This document shows, piece by piece, positions 34,654-42,346 of a stretch of 64,000 nt of DNA. This stretch comes from Curvibacter sp. GWA2_63_95 (GTDB taxonomy: Bacteria; Pseudomonadota; Gammaproteobacteria; Burkholderiales; Burkholderiaceae_C). The notes under the pieces are model-generated. The model made no database searches and was not told the origin of the DNA. It worked only from the letters and a program-made list of their open reading frames with translations. The stretch is from positions 534,647 to 598,646 of the forward strand of contig MGPB01000021.1 in the NCBI GenBank assembly GCA_001795455.1. Reading direction: 5' to 3'. Numbering within the stretch: the first letter of the stretch is position 1; each line of letters starts with the position of its first letter. A program made the translations under genes and the position numbers.

Positions 34654-35648
34654 GGTTTGGCTCCGGGGGCTTTCGCGATCAAACACTGGGCCATCAGGCG
34701 TGCGCCTTCCGCCATGCGCGGGCCGGGGCGCACCAGCATGTCGGACTGATCCGCGGGAAAGATGCAGACGCGCTGTTCACGCAGCGCGCGGATACTCTGC
34801 CAGCCCGGCCGCGCCATCAGGCCATCGGCGCTGCGCTGGCCAATCATGATGAGGTCGGGGTTGGCACGGACTATGTATTCGGGGTTGAGCTTGGGGAACG
34901 GGCCGAGGTTGGAAGGGACGATGTTTTTGGCACCCAGGCGCGCCAGCGTTTCGCCAATGAAGGAGGACTCACCCGCCGCATACGGCCCCTGGTTGACCTC
35001 AAAGTACACCTTGGTGTTACGCACACTGGCCGGCAGCGACTGGGCCGCGGCCGACACAGCAGCGTCAATCGCGCGCCAGATGCGGGCGGCATCCTGGACT
35101 TCCAGCAACTGGCCGAGTTTGAGCATCACGCGCTGCACATCGGCATGGCGTTTGGGCTCCAGCGCAATGACCTTGATGCCCAGGGCCTGCAGCCGATCCC
35201 CCGCGCGCGACGAGGTGGCCATCAGCACTACATCGGGTTGGAGCGCCACGATCCTCTCGATGTTGGGGTCCAGCCCGCCGCCCACCTGCGGCAGCTTTTG
35301 CACGCTGGCCGGGAAGTTGGAATAGCGGTCTACCCCCACCAGGCGATGGCACTGGCCGAGTTCACACACGGTTTCGGTCAACGAGGGCAAGAGGCTCACG
35401 ATGCGCTGGGGTGCGGCGGGCAGCGTGACGGTGACGCCGCGGTCGTCGGTGACTTGCAGGGCGTGGGCTGCCTCCAACAAGCTGAACGCAAGCAAAAGCG
35501 CAAGAAGAAGGCGGGGTGCCAGTGCGTTTTGCGTAGGTAAAGGAGGAGCCCGCAACGCGGGCGGGGGACACGGAGCAAAACGCACTGGCACCCCGCCTTC
35601 CAGCCAATGCCTGATCTGTTGAAATAATCCGGCGCAGGTCATGGTCAT
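34650..35648 (-). CDS. btuF: Periplasmic cobalamin-binding protein (BtuF-like, second in the operon)
   Basis: A 332-aa substrate-binding protein: VTLPAAPQRIVSLLPSLTET, LVGVDRYSNFPASVQ, DVVLMATSSRAGD, FPKLNPEYIVRANPDLIM. The hydrophobic signal core (LLLALLLAFSLLEAAHA) starts only at about residue 46. The residues before it are encoded by a 92-bp palindromic element, so the mature protein is ordinary but the leader is abnormally long. It overlaps cobU and btuC by ATGA on both sides. Possibly translation starts inside the leader; no good alternative ATG is visible. Confidence 0.9.
   Translation of the reverse strand: MTMTCAGLFQQIRHWLEGGVPVRFAPCPPPALRAPPLPTQNALAPRLLLALLLAFSLLEAAHALQVTDDRGVTVTLPAAPQRIVSLLPSLTETVCELGQCHRLVGVDRYSNFPASVQKLPQVGGGLDPNIERIVALQPDVVLMATSSRAGDRLQALGIKVIALEPKRHADVQRVMLKLGQLLEVQDAARIWRAIDAAVSAAAQSLPASVRNTKVYFEVNQGPYAAGESSFIGETLARLGAKNIVPSNLGPFPKLNPEYIVRANPDLIMIGQRSADGLMARPGWQSIRALREQRVCIFPADQSDMLVRPGPRMAEGARLMAQCLIAKAPGAKP
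35508..35599. repeat. Palindromic element A (about 92 bp, inside btuF)
   Basis: Arms 35508-35532 and 35575-35599 are perfect 25-bp inverted repeats. They flank a 42-base centre that begins GTAGGTAAAGGAGGAG, contains the small hairpin CCCGCAACGCGGG and ends CGGGGGACACGGA. It is in frame with btuF and encodes a Pro-rich peptide (CPPPALRAPPLPTQNAL). It matches element B at 37700-37787. Confidence 0.85.
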
Positions 35649-36229
35649 GCGGCGTCTTTCAAGGTCAGCGGTAGGCCGGCGGCCATCAGCGTCACGCGCT
35701 GGCAGGTGGCGGCCACGTCCTGGTTCAGCCTGCCCAGCGCATCCACAAAGGCACGCACCTCGCGTCCCATGGGGATCACGCCCAGGCCAATCTCGTTACC
35801 CACCAGGACCACGGGGCCGGGCGCCTGTGCAATTGCTATCAAAAGAGAAGCTATTGGCGCAGTATCCACGGGGGATAGAGGCATAATTGACTCATATTCT
35901 GCAGGCATGCGCAGATTGGTGAGCCACAGCGTCAGACAGTCCACCACCAGCAGCGTGTCGGCGCTGCCATGCGTCTGGATGGCCTCGGCCAACGCCAAGG
36001 ATTCTTCCACCGTGGTCATGCCGGGCACGCGCTCCGCACGGTCAGCCTGATGCCGGGCAATGCGCTGGCGCATCTCGTCGTCCCAGGGCTGGGCGGTGGC
36101 GATCAGCACGGCGCGGTGATCATGGCTCTGGTCCAGCCACTGGCGTGCCAGCAGCTCGGCGCGGCGCGACTTGCCACTCTTCTGGCCGCCCAGAATGAGT
36201 TCACTTTTCGCAATCGTCATGGCGCTCAT
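35645..36229 (-). CDS. cobU: Adenosylcobinamide kinase/guanylyltransferase
   Basis: CobU phosphorylates adenosylcobinamide and attaches GMP before CobS acts. The product is 194 aa, with P-loop LILGGQKSGKSRRAELLA, IATAQPWDDEMRQRIARHQ, VDCLTLWLTNL and VVLVGNEIGLGVIP, a full set of CobU motifs. Between the last two lies an in-frame antisense copy of the dispersed repeat (35835-35892), encoding SIMPLSPVDTAPIASLLIA and replacing a normally variable loop. The ATG at 36229 overlaps the upstream stop by ATGA. Confidence 0.95.
   Translation of the reverse strand: MSAMTIAKSELILGGQKSGKSRRAELLARQWLDQSHDHRAVLIATAQPWDDEMRQRIARHQADRAERVPGMTTVEESLALAEAIQTHGSADTLLVVDCLTLWLTNLRMPAEYESIMPLSPVDTAPIASLLIAIAQAPGPVVLVGNEIGLGVIPMGREVRAFVDALGRLNQDVAATCQRVTLMAAGLPLTLKDAA
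35835..35892 (+). repeat. Dispersed 60-bp repeat, copy 8 (inside cobU, antisense)
   Basis: Plus-strand read: GCTATCAAAAGAGAAGCTAT, TGGCGCAGTATCCACGGG, GGATAGAGGCATAATTGACTC. Same antisense reading phase as copies 4, 5, 6 and 9. Confidence 0.75.
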
Positions 36230-37077
36230 GATCGGAACGCCCCCGCCTGGTCTGCGTCCATCCATTGCAGGATGATCTGGTGCATCTTGGCCACGCCATC
36301 GGTCAGCGCGGCAGGGCCGGGCTGCAGGATGTCGGGCGACTTGATTTCAAACAGCTGCTGGTGGCGCACGGCGTTCACCGCGCCCCAACCCTCGCGGGCC
36401 GCCACGGCCTCGGGCCGGAATTTCTTGCCGCACCAGGAGCCCAGGATGATGTCGGGGTTGCGGCGGACTATCTCGGCACCGTCCGCAATGATGCGGTTCT
36501 TGCCCAGCGACTCGGCCGCCAGTTCCGGGAAACAGTCGTCGCCCCCCGCCATGCCGACCAGCTCCGACACCCAGCGGATGGCGCTGATGTGCGGGCTGTC
36601 CCATTCTTCAAAAAAGACCTTGGGGCGGCGCGCACCGGCGACCACCTTGGTGGTCACTGCCGCCTGCATGGCGCGCAAGTCCGCCTGCATCTGCGCAACG
36701 CGCTGCGCGCCCTGCTCTGCCTCGCCCACCATGGCGGCCAGCTGGAACAGCATGGAGAAAATCTCGGCCACGCTGCGCTGGTTGAAGATGGTGACCTGCA
36801 CGCCGCGCTTGACCAAATCCGCCGCAATGTCGGCCTGCAGATCGGAGAAGCCCAGCACGCAGTCGGGCCGCAGCTCCATGATCTTGTCCAGCTTGGCACT
36901 CAGGAAGGCACTGACACGCGGCTTCTCGTCGCGCGCGCGCTTGGGCCGCACCGTATAGCCCGAGATGCCCACAATGCGCGCCTCCTGGCCCAGCAGGTAG
37001 AGCCACTCGGTGGTCTCTTCCGTCAGGCAGACGATGCGCTGCGGGCCGGGGTGGAAGTGCAGCAGGTCGACGCTCAC
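36226..37077 (-). CDS. Cobalamin-binding protein of the BtuF fold without signal peptide (first in the operon)
   Basis: A 283-aa helical-backbone metal-receptor protein: PQRIVCLTEETTEWLYLLG, IVGISGYTVRP, PDCVLGFSDLQADIA, FFEEWDSPHISAIRWVSELV and DIILGSWCGKKF. Unlike the two BtuF genes downstream it has no hydrophobic leader from its GTG start at 37077, which overlaps the cobB stop (GTGA). It is either cytoplasmic or starts at an unrecognised site. Proteins of this subfamily are often annotated as cobalamin-binding proteins; the true role is unclear. Confidence 0.82.
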   Translation of the reverse strand: MSVDLLHFHPGPQRIVCLTEETTEWLYLLGQEARIVGISGYTVRPKRARDEKPRVSAFLSAKLDKIMELRPDCVLGFSDLQADIAADLVKRGVQVTIFNQRSVAEIFSMLFQLAAMVGEAEQGAQRVAQMQADLRAMQAAVTTKVVAGARRPKVFFEEWDSPHISAIRWVSELVGMAGGDDCFPELAAESLGKNRIIADGAEIVRRNPDIILGSWCGKKFRPEAVAAREGWGAVNAVRHQQLFEIKSPDILQPGPAALTDGVAKMHQIILQWMDADQAGAFRS

Positions 37078-38510
37078 GCCGTCACCTCCACAGACGCAGT
37101 GAACAGCTCCACCACCGCTTCGGGGCAGGACGGGAACCAGGCGTGGAAGTAACTGGCCCGCACGCCGCCCACTTGCCACACGGCCTCCCCTGCGTCGTCA
37201 GACGGCTCCGTATGGGGGCGGGAGGTGCGCACGGCGGGCTGCAAGGGCGTGGCCGTGGTCGAGTAATGGAAGGTATGGCCACGCAAGGTGCCGCTTTCCA
37301 AAGCCAACTGCTGCGGGCCCAGGCCTGCCAGCAGCTTCTGCATGGTCACTTCGCCGGGCAGCACCCCCCATTGCGCGTGGCGCTGGCCGTCCAACGTCAC
37401 CAGCGTGTCGAACAAGGCCATCATGCCGCCGCACTCGGCCCACACGGGCTTGCCAGCGGCAACGTGCGCAGTCAGGCTGTTTTTGAAAGCCTTGTTGGCC
37501 GCAATCGTTTCGGCATGCAACTCGGGGTAGCCACCGGGAATCCACAGCGCGTCGCACACCGGCAGCGCCGCATCGGCCAGCGGAGAGAAAAACACCAGCT
37601 CGGCCCCCAACACGCGCAGCGTGTCGAGATTGGCAGCGTAGATAAAACAGAAGGCCGCATCACGCGCAACAGCAACGGTAGTTCCAAACAATGGAAGGTG
37701 GCTGGGCGTCAGAGCGTTCTGCGGAGGTAAAGGAGGAGACCGCAAAGCGGTCGGGGGACACGCAGCAGAACGTTCTGCCGCCCAGCCGCCTGGCGCCATA
37801 GGAAGGGGGATTTCCGGTGCAACGAAGTCAACAGCCCAACGCTGCAAATCCTCCAGCGTCATCTGCCCCAGCGGTGTAGTGGCCAGCGCATCCGCCGCCG
37901 CGTCCAGGCGCTCCATGGCGTCCACCACTTCGGTGGCCACGGTCAACCCCAAGTGGCGCTTGGGCAGGGCCATGGTGGCATTGCGCAGCACTGCGCCCAA
38001 CCATTGCTCAGGCGCCACGCTGGCCTGCAACATGCCCGCATGGCGCACATTGGCCACGCGATTGGCCAGCACACCCGCCCAGGGCATATCTGCCCGGTAA
38101 TGCTGCAAGCCAAACGCCAGCGCCCCAAAGGTGCCCACCATGCCCGAAGCATCCACCACCGCCAGCACCGGCAAGCCAAAGCGCTGCGCCAGATCGGCCG
38201 CGCTGGGCTCGCCATCAAACAGCCCCATCACACCTTCCACGATGATGAGATCGGCCTCCAGTGCTGCCGCATGCAGGCGCGCACGGCAATCGGCCTCCCC
38301 CGTCATCCACAGGTCCATCTGGTACACCGGTGCACCGCTGGCCAGTGCGTGCCAGCAGGGGTCCAGAAAATCCGGGCCGCACTTGAACACCCGCACGCGC
38401 CGCCCCTGGCGCGTGTGCAAACGTGCCAGTGCCGAGGTGACCGTCGTCTTGCCCTGCCCGGAGGCGGGTGCGGCGATCAGGATGGCGGGGCATGTGGCGG
38501 TGGTTTGCAT
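37074..38510 (-). CDS. cobB: Cobyrinate/hydrogenobyrinate a,c-diamide synthase
   Basis: CobB amidates the a and c side chains of the corrin ring. The product is 478 aa: N-terminal ATPase IAAPASGQGKTTVTSALA, FKCGPDFLDPCWH, VEGVMGLFDGEPS; C-terminal GATase with PGGYPELHAE, the nucleophile in WAECGGMMAL and the late YFHAWFPS. Between the two domains, about 30 residues (including CPPTALRSPPLPPQNAL) are encoded by palindromic element B, in the interdomain linker. The ATG at 38510 is 5 bases from the btuB stop. Together with CobN it suggests the aerobic-type order of steps, although the substrate form cannot be told from sequence. Confidence 0.95.
   Translation of the reverse strand: MQTTATCPAILIAAPASGQGKTTVTSALARLHTRQGRRVRVFKCGPDFLDPCWHALASGAPVYQMDLWMTGEADCRARLHAAALEADLIIVEGVMGLFDGEPSAADLAQRFGLPVLAVVDASGMVGTFGALAFGLQHYRADMPWAGVLANRVANVRHAGMLQASVAPEQWLGAVLRNATMALPKRHLGLTVATEVVDAMERLDAAADALATTPLGQMTLEDLQRWAVDFVAPEIPLPMAPGGWAAERSAACPPTALRSPPLPPQNALTPSHLPLFGTTVAVARDAAFCFIYAANLDTLRVLGAELVFFSPLADAALPVCDALWIPGGYPELHAETIAANKAFKNSLTAHVAAGKPVWAECGGMMALFDTLVTLDGQRHAQWGVLPGEVTMQKLLAGLGPQQLALESGTLRGHTFHYSTTATPLQPAVRTSRPHTEPSDDAGEAVWQVGGVRASYFHAWFPSCPEAVVELFTASVEVTA
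37700..37787. repeat. Palindromic element B (about 88 bp, inside cobB)
   Basis: Arms 37700-37722 and 37765-37787 are complementary at 21 of 23 positions. The 42-base centre begins GGAGGTAAAGGAGGAG, contains the hairpin ACCGCAAAGCGGT and ends CGGGGGACACGCA. The centre differs from element A at only six or so positions. The inner stem differs by a compensated pair change (C-G to A-T). Confidence 0.85.
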
Positions 38511-38515
38511 AAATG

Positions 38516-40375
38516 TCAGGGCGCCCATTTCAGGCCTACATACAGGGTGCGGCCAGCGGCGGCATAGGTTTCTGCCAGTTGGTAGCTGGCATCGGTTGCA
38601 TTGTCCACGCGCACCAATACGCTCCATTGGGGAGACAGCGGACGCGTGGCGGACACATTGAGCACCGCATAGGCGGGCAACACAGTGGCATTCGGTACTT
38701 TGTCATAACGCGCCGAAGACAGCAGGGCTTGCGCCCCCATAGACCAGACACCCCAGCGAGTGCTGCCCCCTAGCACGGCATGGTGCGTGGCACGGCGTGC
38801 CAGCAGGTCACCCGTGACGCCATCTCGGGGGTCTTGCAAGTCCAGCGACGCATGCCAATGCACATCGGCCACCATAGACTGGGCCGACAGCGTCACCCCG
38901 CGGTAGCGGGCACGCGCCGTGTTGAGGTAGCAACCCCGGGATGACAGTGCCACTGGCGGCCGGTTGTTGATACAACTGCCGGTACGGGCTGTGTAGCTGA
39001 TCAGGTTGCTGACCTCGTTGAAGTAAACCGTGGCCGCAAACTGTGCGGGGCCCTGGCGGTAACGCAGTGCCAGCTCCTGGTTGCGGCTGGTTTCCGGCTG
39101 CAGGTCGGCGGTGCCGTAGACGCTGAAGCGTTGGTACAGGGTGGGTGCCCGAAACGCCGTGCTGCTGGCCAGCGTGGCGCGCCATTGCGGCGTGATGGCA
39201 TAGCCATAGGCCAGGCTGCCGGTAGCTTGCTGGCCAAACTCACTGTCCTGATCCCGACGGATATTGGCCTGCACCGAATGCACCTCACCCGCCAGACCAT
39301 ACCCCAGCGCCAGCGCATTCTGAAAACGACTGGTATCGCGGGGCGTGGTGCTGGCGTTGTTGAGCAAGTCCTCGCGCCGCTCCAGCGTGGCGGTAAGCAG
39401 GTGGGTGCCCGCGCGCCATTCATTTTGCAACAGGTAGCCCCGCAGAAGGGTCTTGGTTACGTACGGACTGGGAAGGGTTTCGTAGCGTTCTACAGACTCG
39501 TTCACGCTCACGGTGGTGCGGTAGGCGTCACTCCACGCGCCGCTCCAGCTCAGTCCAGTCGCCTGCACCTGGCGCAGATTGCGGTTGTCCGCCACACCGG
39601 TGCTGTCGTATTGGGAGTTCTGATCATTGCCCAGAAAACTGGCTTCCAGGCGGTGCCCGGCCACCAGAGCAGCCCCCAGCCGCAGGCTGGCAGAGTCGCT
39701 TTTGTAGCCATCATCGTCCGGGTTTTGACCTGCCTGCACGCGCGCATTAAACCCCTTGCTGCTCTCAGTGCCCAGGGCGAGCGCGTAATCCCAGTGCCCT
39801 TCCCCCCCACTGAGCGCCACATCCAGTTTCGAGGTCCCATAGTTGCCCACACCCAGGCTCACCGAGGGGGAAAAAACGCCATCCCCTTTGCGCGTGAAAA
39901 TCTGGATCACACCGCCCAGTGCGTCCGAGCCATAGACTGCAGCTGCGGGCCCACGCAGCACCTCCACACGCTCGATCTGGGCCAGTGGAATTGCCTCCCA
40001 CGATACGCCACCCGTGGCCTGCGAATCCATGCGCACACCATTCACATACACCGCTGTAAACCGCGACTCCGCACCGCGCAGGTAGACCGAGGTGGAGGCA
40101 CCCGCTCCACCGTTGCGCACCATTTCCACACCGGGAAGTCCCCGCAATACGTCGGGTAGCGAAGCGGCACCGCTGCGCTCAATGGCATCGCGGTCAATGA
40201 TGGACACATCGGCCAGCAAATCGGCGAGGGGTTGTTCCACCCGGGTGGCGGTGACCACCACCTCCTTGAGGGTACGCGAAGACTCCGCCTGCGCCTGCGC
40301 CTGCGCCTGCGCAGACGAAGCCCATAAGGCGAGCAGAAGTGCCGAACATCGCACTCCAGAAATACACCATGTCAT
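38516..40375 (-). CDS. btuB: TonB-dependent vitamin B12 outer-membrane receptor
   Basis: About 619 aa. Signal peptide CSALLLALWASSAQA is followed by a QAQAQAQ run, the TonB-box-like EVVVTATR, a plug domain (SIIDRDAIERSGAASLPDVL, RVEVLRGPAAAVYGSDALGG) and a 22-strand-type barrel ending in TLYVGLKWAP. The riboswitch upstream and the operon make cobalamin or a related corrinoid the substrate. The start is uncertain: the ATG at 40375 gives a proper signal peptide, but GTG/ATG codons at 40432-40427 are also in frame, and no strong ribosome binding site precedes either. Confidence 0.93.
   Translation of the reverse strand: MTWCISGVRCSALLLALWASSAQAQAQAQAESSRTLKEVVVTATRVEQPLADLLADVSIIDRDAIERSGAASLPDVLRGLPGVEMVRNGGAGASTSVYLRGAESRFTAVYVNGVRMDSQATGGVSWEAIPLAQIERVEVLRGPAAAVYGSDALGGVIQIFTRKGDGVFSPSVSLGVGNYGTSKLDVALSGGEGHWDYALALGTESSKGFNARVQAGQNPDDDGYKSDSASLRLGAALVAGHRLEASFLGNDQNSQYDSTGVADNRNLRQVQATGLSWSGAWSDAYRTTVSVNESVERYETLPSPYVTKTLLRGYLLQNEWRAGTHLLTATLERREDLLNNASTTPRDTSRFQNALALGYGLAGEVHSVQANIRRDQDSEFGQQATGSLAYGYAITPQWRATLASSTAFRAPTLYQRFSVYGTADLQPETSRNQELALRYRQGPAQFAATVYFNEVSNLISYTARTGSCINNRPPVALSSRGCYLNTARARYRGVTLSAQSMVADVHWHASLDLQDPRDGVTGDLLARRATHHAVLGGSTRWGVWSMGAQALLSSARYDKVPNATVLPAYAVLNVSATRPLSPQWSVLVRVDNATDASYQLAETYAAAGRTLYVGLKWAP
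40287..40310 (-). repeat. Hexanucleotide tandem repeat (GCCTGC x4) in btuB
   Basis: Four perfect copies of GCCTGC encode alternating Ala-Gln residues right at the predicted signal-peptide cleavage region. Changes in copy number would keep the frame. Confidence 0.8.
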
Positions 40376-40454
40376 GAAAGCAAAACCCGAACAGGAACCC
40401 TCCCCGGCTTCCCCGCCAGGCATGGGCATCACGGAGGCGCGCCAGACGCACCTC

Positions 40455-40665
40455 CACCGTGTTGGCCGGTATCCGGGCTGGTGGAAGCAACCTCCATCGC
40501 CTTCCCAAGCGTGTGTTCGATACGCTCAGTGGCCGTGATGGAAGCGGAGTTCAAGGACTCGTCCACTTACCGTTGCGGGGGCAGCGCAGGTTAGGTTGGC
40601 CGTTGCCGGCTTCTCCCTCCTGCTTCCCGTTGAACTGCGGCGTGTGAACCACACCGCGAGCACCA
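40455..40665 (-). promoter_or_regulatory. Cobalamin (AdoCbl-type) riboswitch upstream of btuB
   Basis: On the minus strand the classical blocks occur in order: GGTGTGGTTCACAC, AACGGGAAGCAGG, GCTGCCCCCGCAACGGTAA, GGCCACTGAGC paired with GCTTGGGAAGGC, and the B12 box AGCCCGGATACCGGCC. Just after it an imperfect stem, CACGGTGGAGGTGCG against CGCGCCTCCGTG, could act as expression platform. It precedes btuB and probably controls the whole downstream uptake/biosynthesis operon, with expression falling when coenzyme B12 is plentiful. Confidence 0.93.
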
Positions 40666-40718
40666 ACGGGCGCATTTTACGCTGCCCCAGCTTTCGCTCA
40701 CCCTACAATGTGCGATCT

Positions 40719-40943
40719 ATGTCGAACCAGATCCCCATCGACCAAATTGCCGAACGCGTGGAGCGCCTGTTGGTGCGCTACGCCGAGCTGCAGCGCACCA
40801 ACGCCCTGCTCGCTTCGCAGGTGGAGACACTGACCCATGAGCGCGACGGCTTGAAGTCACGCCTCAATGCCGCACGGGCCCGGGTCGATGCGCTGCTGGA
40901 ACGTTTACCTGACGCCCTGGCCACGCACAAAGACGCACCATGA
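40719..40943 (+). CDS. Short coiled-coil protein, ZapB-like
   Basis: A 74-aa protein that is one predicted coiled coil: heptad-like spacing through IAERVERLLVRYAELQRTN and on to DGLKSRLNAARARVDALL. Small coiled-coil proteins encoded directly before zapA in betaproteobacteria are often called TIGR02449 or ZapB-like and are assumed to act in cell division. The ATG at 40719 follows a promoter-like stretch. It overlaps zapA by ATGA. Evidence is size, coiled coil and neighbour only. Confidence 0.75.
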   Translation: MSNQIPIDQIAERVERLLVRYAELQRTNALLASQVETLTHERDGLKSRLNAARARVDALLERLPDALATHKDAP

Positions 40944-41284
40944 AACAGCTTGAAGTTCAAATCATGGGGCAGAGTTACCTGCTGGGCTGCCCCGAAGGCG
41001 GCGACGCCCGCCTGCTGGAAGCCGTGGAGCGCGTGGACACCGCCATGTGCAAGATCCGCGACGCCGGCAAGGTGCGGGCCCGCGACCGCATTGCGGTGCT
41101 GGCTGCGCTGAACCTGGCCTTTGACCTGTCGGAACGCCCCGTGACGGCTGCGCCAGCCAGTGCCGAGGTCGCAACCACCAGTCCCGCCACCACAGCGCTG
41201 CCCGCAGCCGATGGCGGCCTGCTGCTGAACTCCCTGCTGGAACGGCTGGACGCGGCACTGGGCGAAGACGGCCGCCTGCTTTAA
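40940..41284 (+). CDS. zapA: Cell division protein ZapA
   Basis: ZapA bundles FtsZ filaments at the division site. The protein is 114 aa, with the N-terminal KQLEVQIMGQSYLLGCPEGG and the RDRIAVLAALNLAFDL helix typical of ZapA, followed by an Ala/Thr-rich linker and a C-terminal helix LLNSLLERLDAALGE. Coupled to the coiled-coil gene upstream, and 6S RNA follows 50 bases downstream, as in many proteobacteria. Confidence 0.93.
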   Translation: MKQLEVQIMGQSYLLGCPEGGDARLLEAVERVDTAMCKIRDAGKVRARDRIAVLAALNLAFDLSERPVTAAPASAEVATTSPATTALPAADGGLLLNSLLERLDAALGEDGRLL

Positions 41285-41333
41285 ACCTGCGCGTTTGCCT
41301 GCGCACGGCACGTGGCCCGGCCTACAATAGCGT

Positions 41334-41507
41334 TGTCTGTGAAGCTGCCGGGCTTTATATTTCCTTGAACCAATGCTCATTGAGCCAGGGCTTGGAACAT
41401 TGCCCCGCAAGCGTGATCATCTCGCGTTAGATGAACCCAATGCTGGTGCTGACCTCGCCCACCTGAACCCCGGTTCAGGATGCCGGTCCGGTGGCCTTCA
41501 CAGACAC
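41334..41507 (+). ncRNA. ssrS: 6S RNA
   Basis: Between zapA and the next gene lies a stretch with a TACAAT -10 box at 41323-41328. It is followed by about 174 bases whose ends pair perfectly (TGTCTGTGAAG at 41334 with CTTCACAGACA at 41497). Inside are the typical CACCTGAACCCCGGTTCAGG hairpin and a large internal bulge region. Position after zapA, length and terminal stem fit 6S RNA, which binds the housekeeping RNA polymerase in stationary phase. The exact ends are estimates from the stem. Confidence 0.88.
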
Positions 41508-41530
41508 CCTTCACTTCCCGACTTCCCCGC

Positions 41531-42346
41531 ATGACCTTCGAACCTCTGCTGATTGGCGAGTTGGCTACCTTGGGCCTGGCCACCGGTTTTATGGCAGGGC
41601 TGCTGGGCATAGGCGGCGGCATGCTGATCGGCCCCTTTCTCACCCTGATTCTCTCGGCCCGCGGCATTCCGGCCGACCTGGCGGTGAAGATGGCGATTGC
41701 CACCTCCATGGCCACCATCATGTTTACCAGCATCTCCAGCGTGCGCGCCCACCACCAGCGCGGCGCCGTGCGCTGGGACCTGGTCAAGGGCCTGGCCCCC
41801 GGTATCGTGCTGGGCGGGGCCCTGGCCAGCCTGGGCGTGTTCGCGCTGCTCAAAGGCACCACGCTGGCGCTGCTGTTTGCAGCCTTTGTGGGTTACTCGG
41901 CCACGCAGATGTTTTTGGACAAAAAACCCAAACCCAGCCGTCAGATGCCCGGCATGGCCGGGCAAACCGCCACCGGCAGCGTGATCGGTTTTTTGTCAGG
42001 CTTGGTGGGTGCAGGCGGTGGCTTTGTCAGTGTGCCCTTCATGGTGGCATTTAATGTGCCCATCCTCAACGCCGTGGCCACCAGTGCGGCACTGGGCTTT
42101 CCGATTGCACTGGCCAACACGACCGGCTATGTGTGGAGTGGCAGCGGCGTGGCCGGGCTGCCCGCCTGGTCACTGGGCTATGTGTGGCTGCCAGGCCTGC
42201 TGGTGATTGCCTGCTGCAGCGTGCTGACCGCACCGCTGGGTGCCCGCACCGCGCACCGCCTGCCGATCGCCAAGCTCAAGCGCACCTTTGCCATGGTGCT
42301 CTACCTGCTGGCTGCCTACATGCTCTACAAGGGCTTGCGCGGCTAG
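41531..42346 (+). CDS. TauE/SafE family membrane permease
   Basis: A 271-aa protein with about eight hydrophobic helices and the duplicated glycine-rich motif of this family: GFMAGLLGIGGGMLIGPFL near residue 15 and GFLSGLVGAGGGFVSVPFM in the second half. TauE/SafE (DUF81) proteins are proposed sulfite/sulfonate or other anion exporters; the substrate here is unknown. The ATG at 41531 is just after the 6S RNA 3' end. Its stop overlaps that of the convergent GGDEF-EAL gene by four bases. Confidence 0.87.
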   Translation: MTFEPLLIGELATLGLATGFMAGLLGIGGGMLIGPFLTLILSARGIPADLAVKMAIATSMATIMFTSISSVRAHHQRGAVRWDLVKGLAPGIVLGGALASLGVFALLKGTTLALLFAAFVGYSATQMFLDKKPKPSRQMPGMAGQTATGSVIGFLSGLVGAGGGFVSVPFMVAFNVPILNAVATSAALGFPIALANTTGYVWSGSGVAGLPAWSLGYVWLPGLLVIACCSVLTAPLGARTAHRLPIAKLKRTFAMVLYLLAAYMLYKGLRG

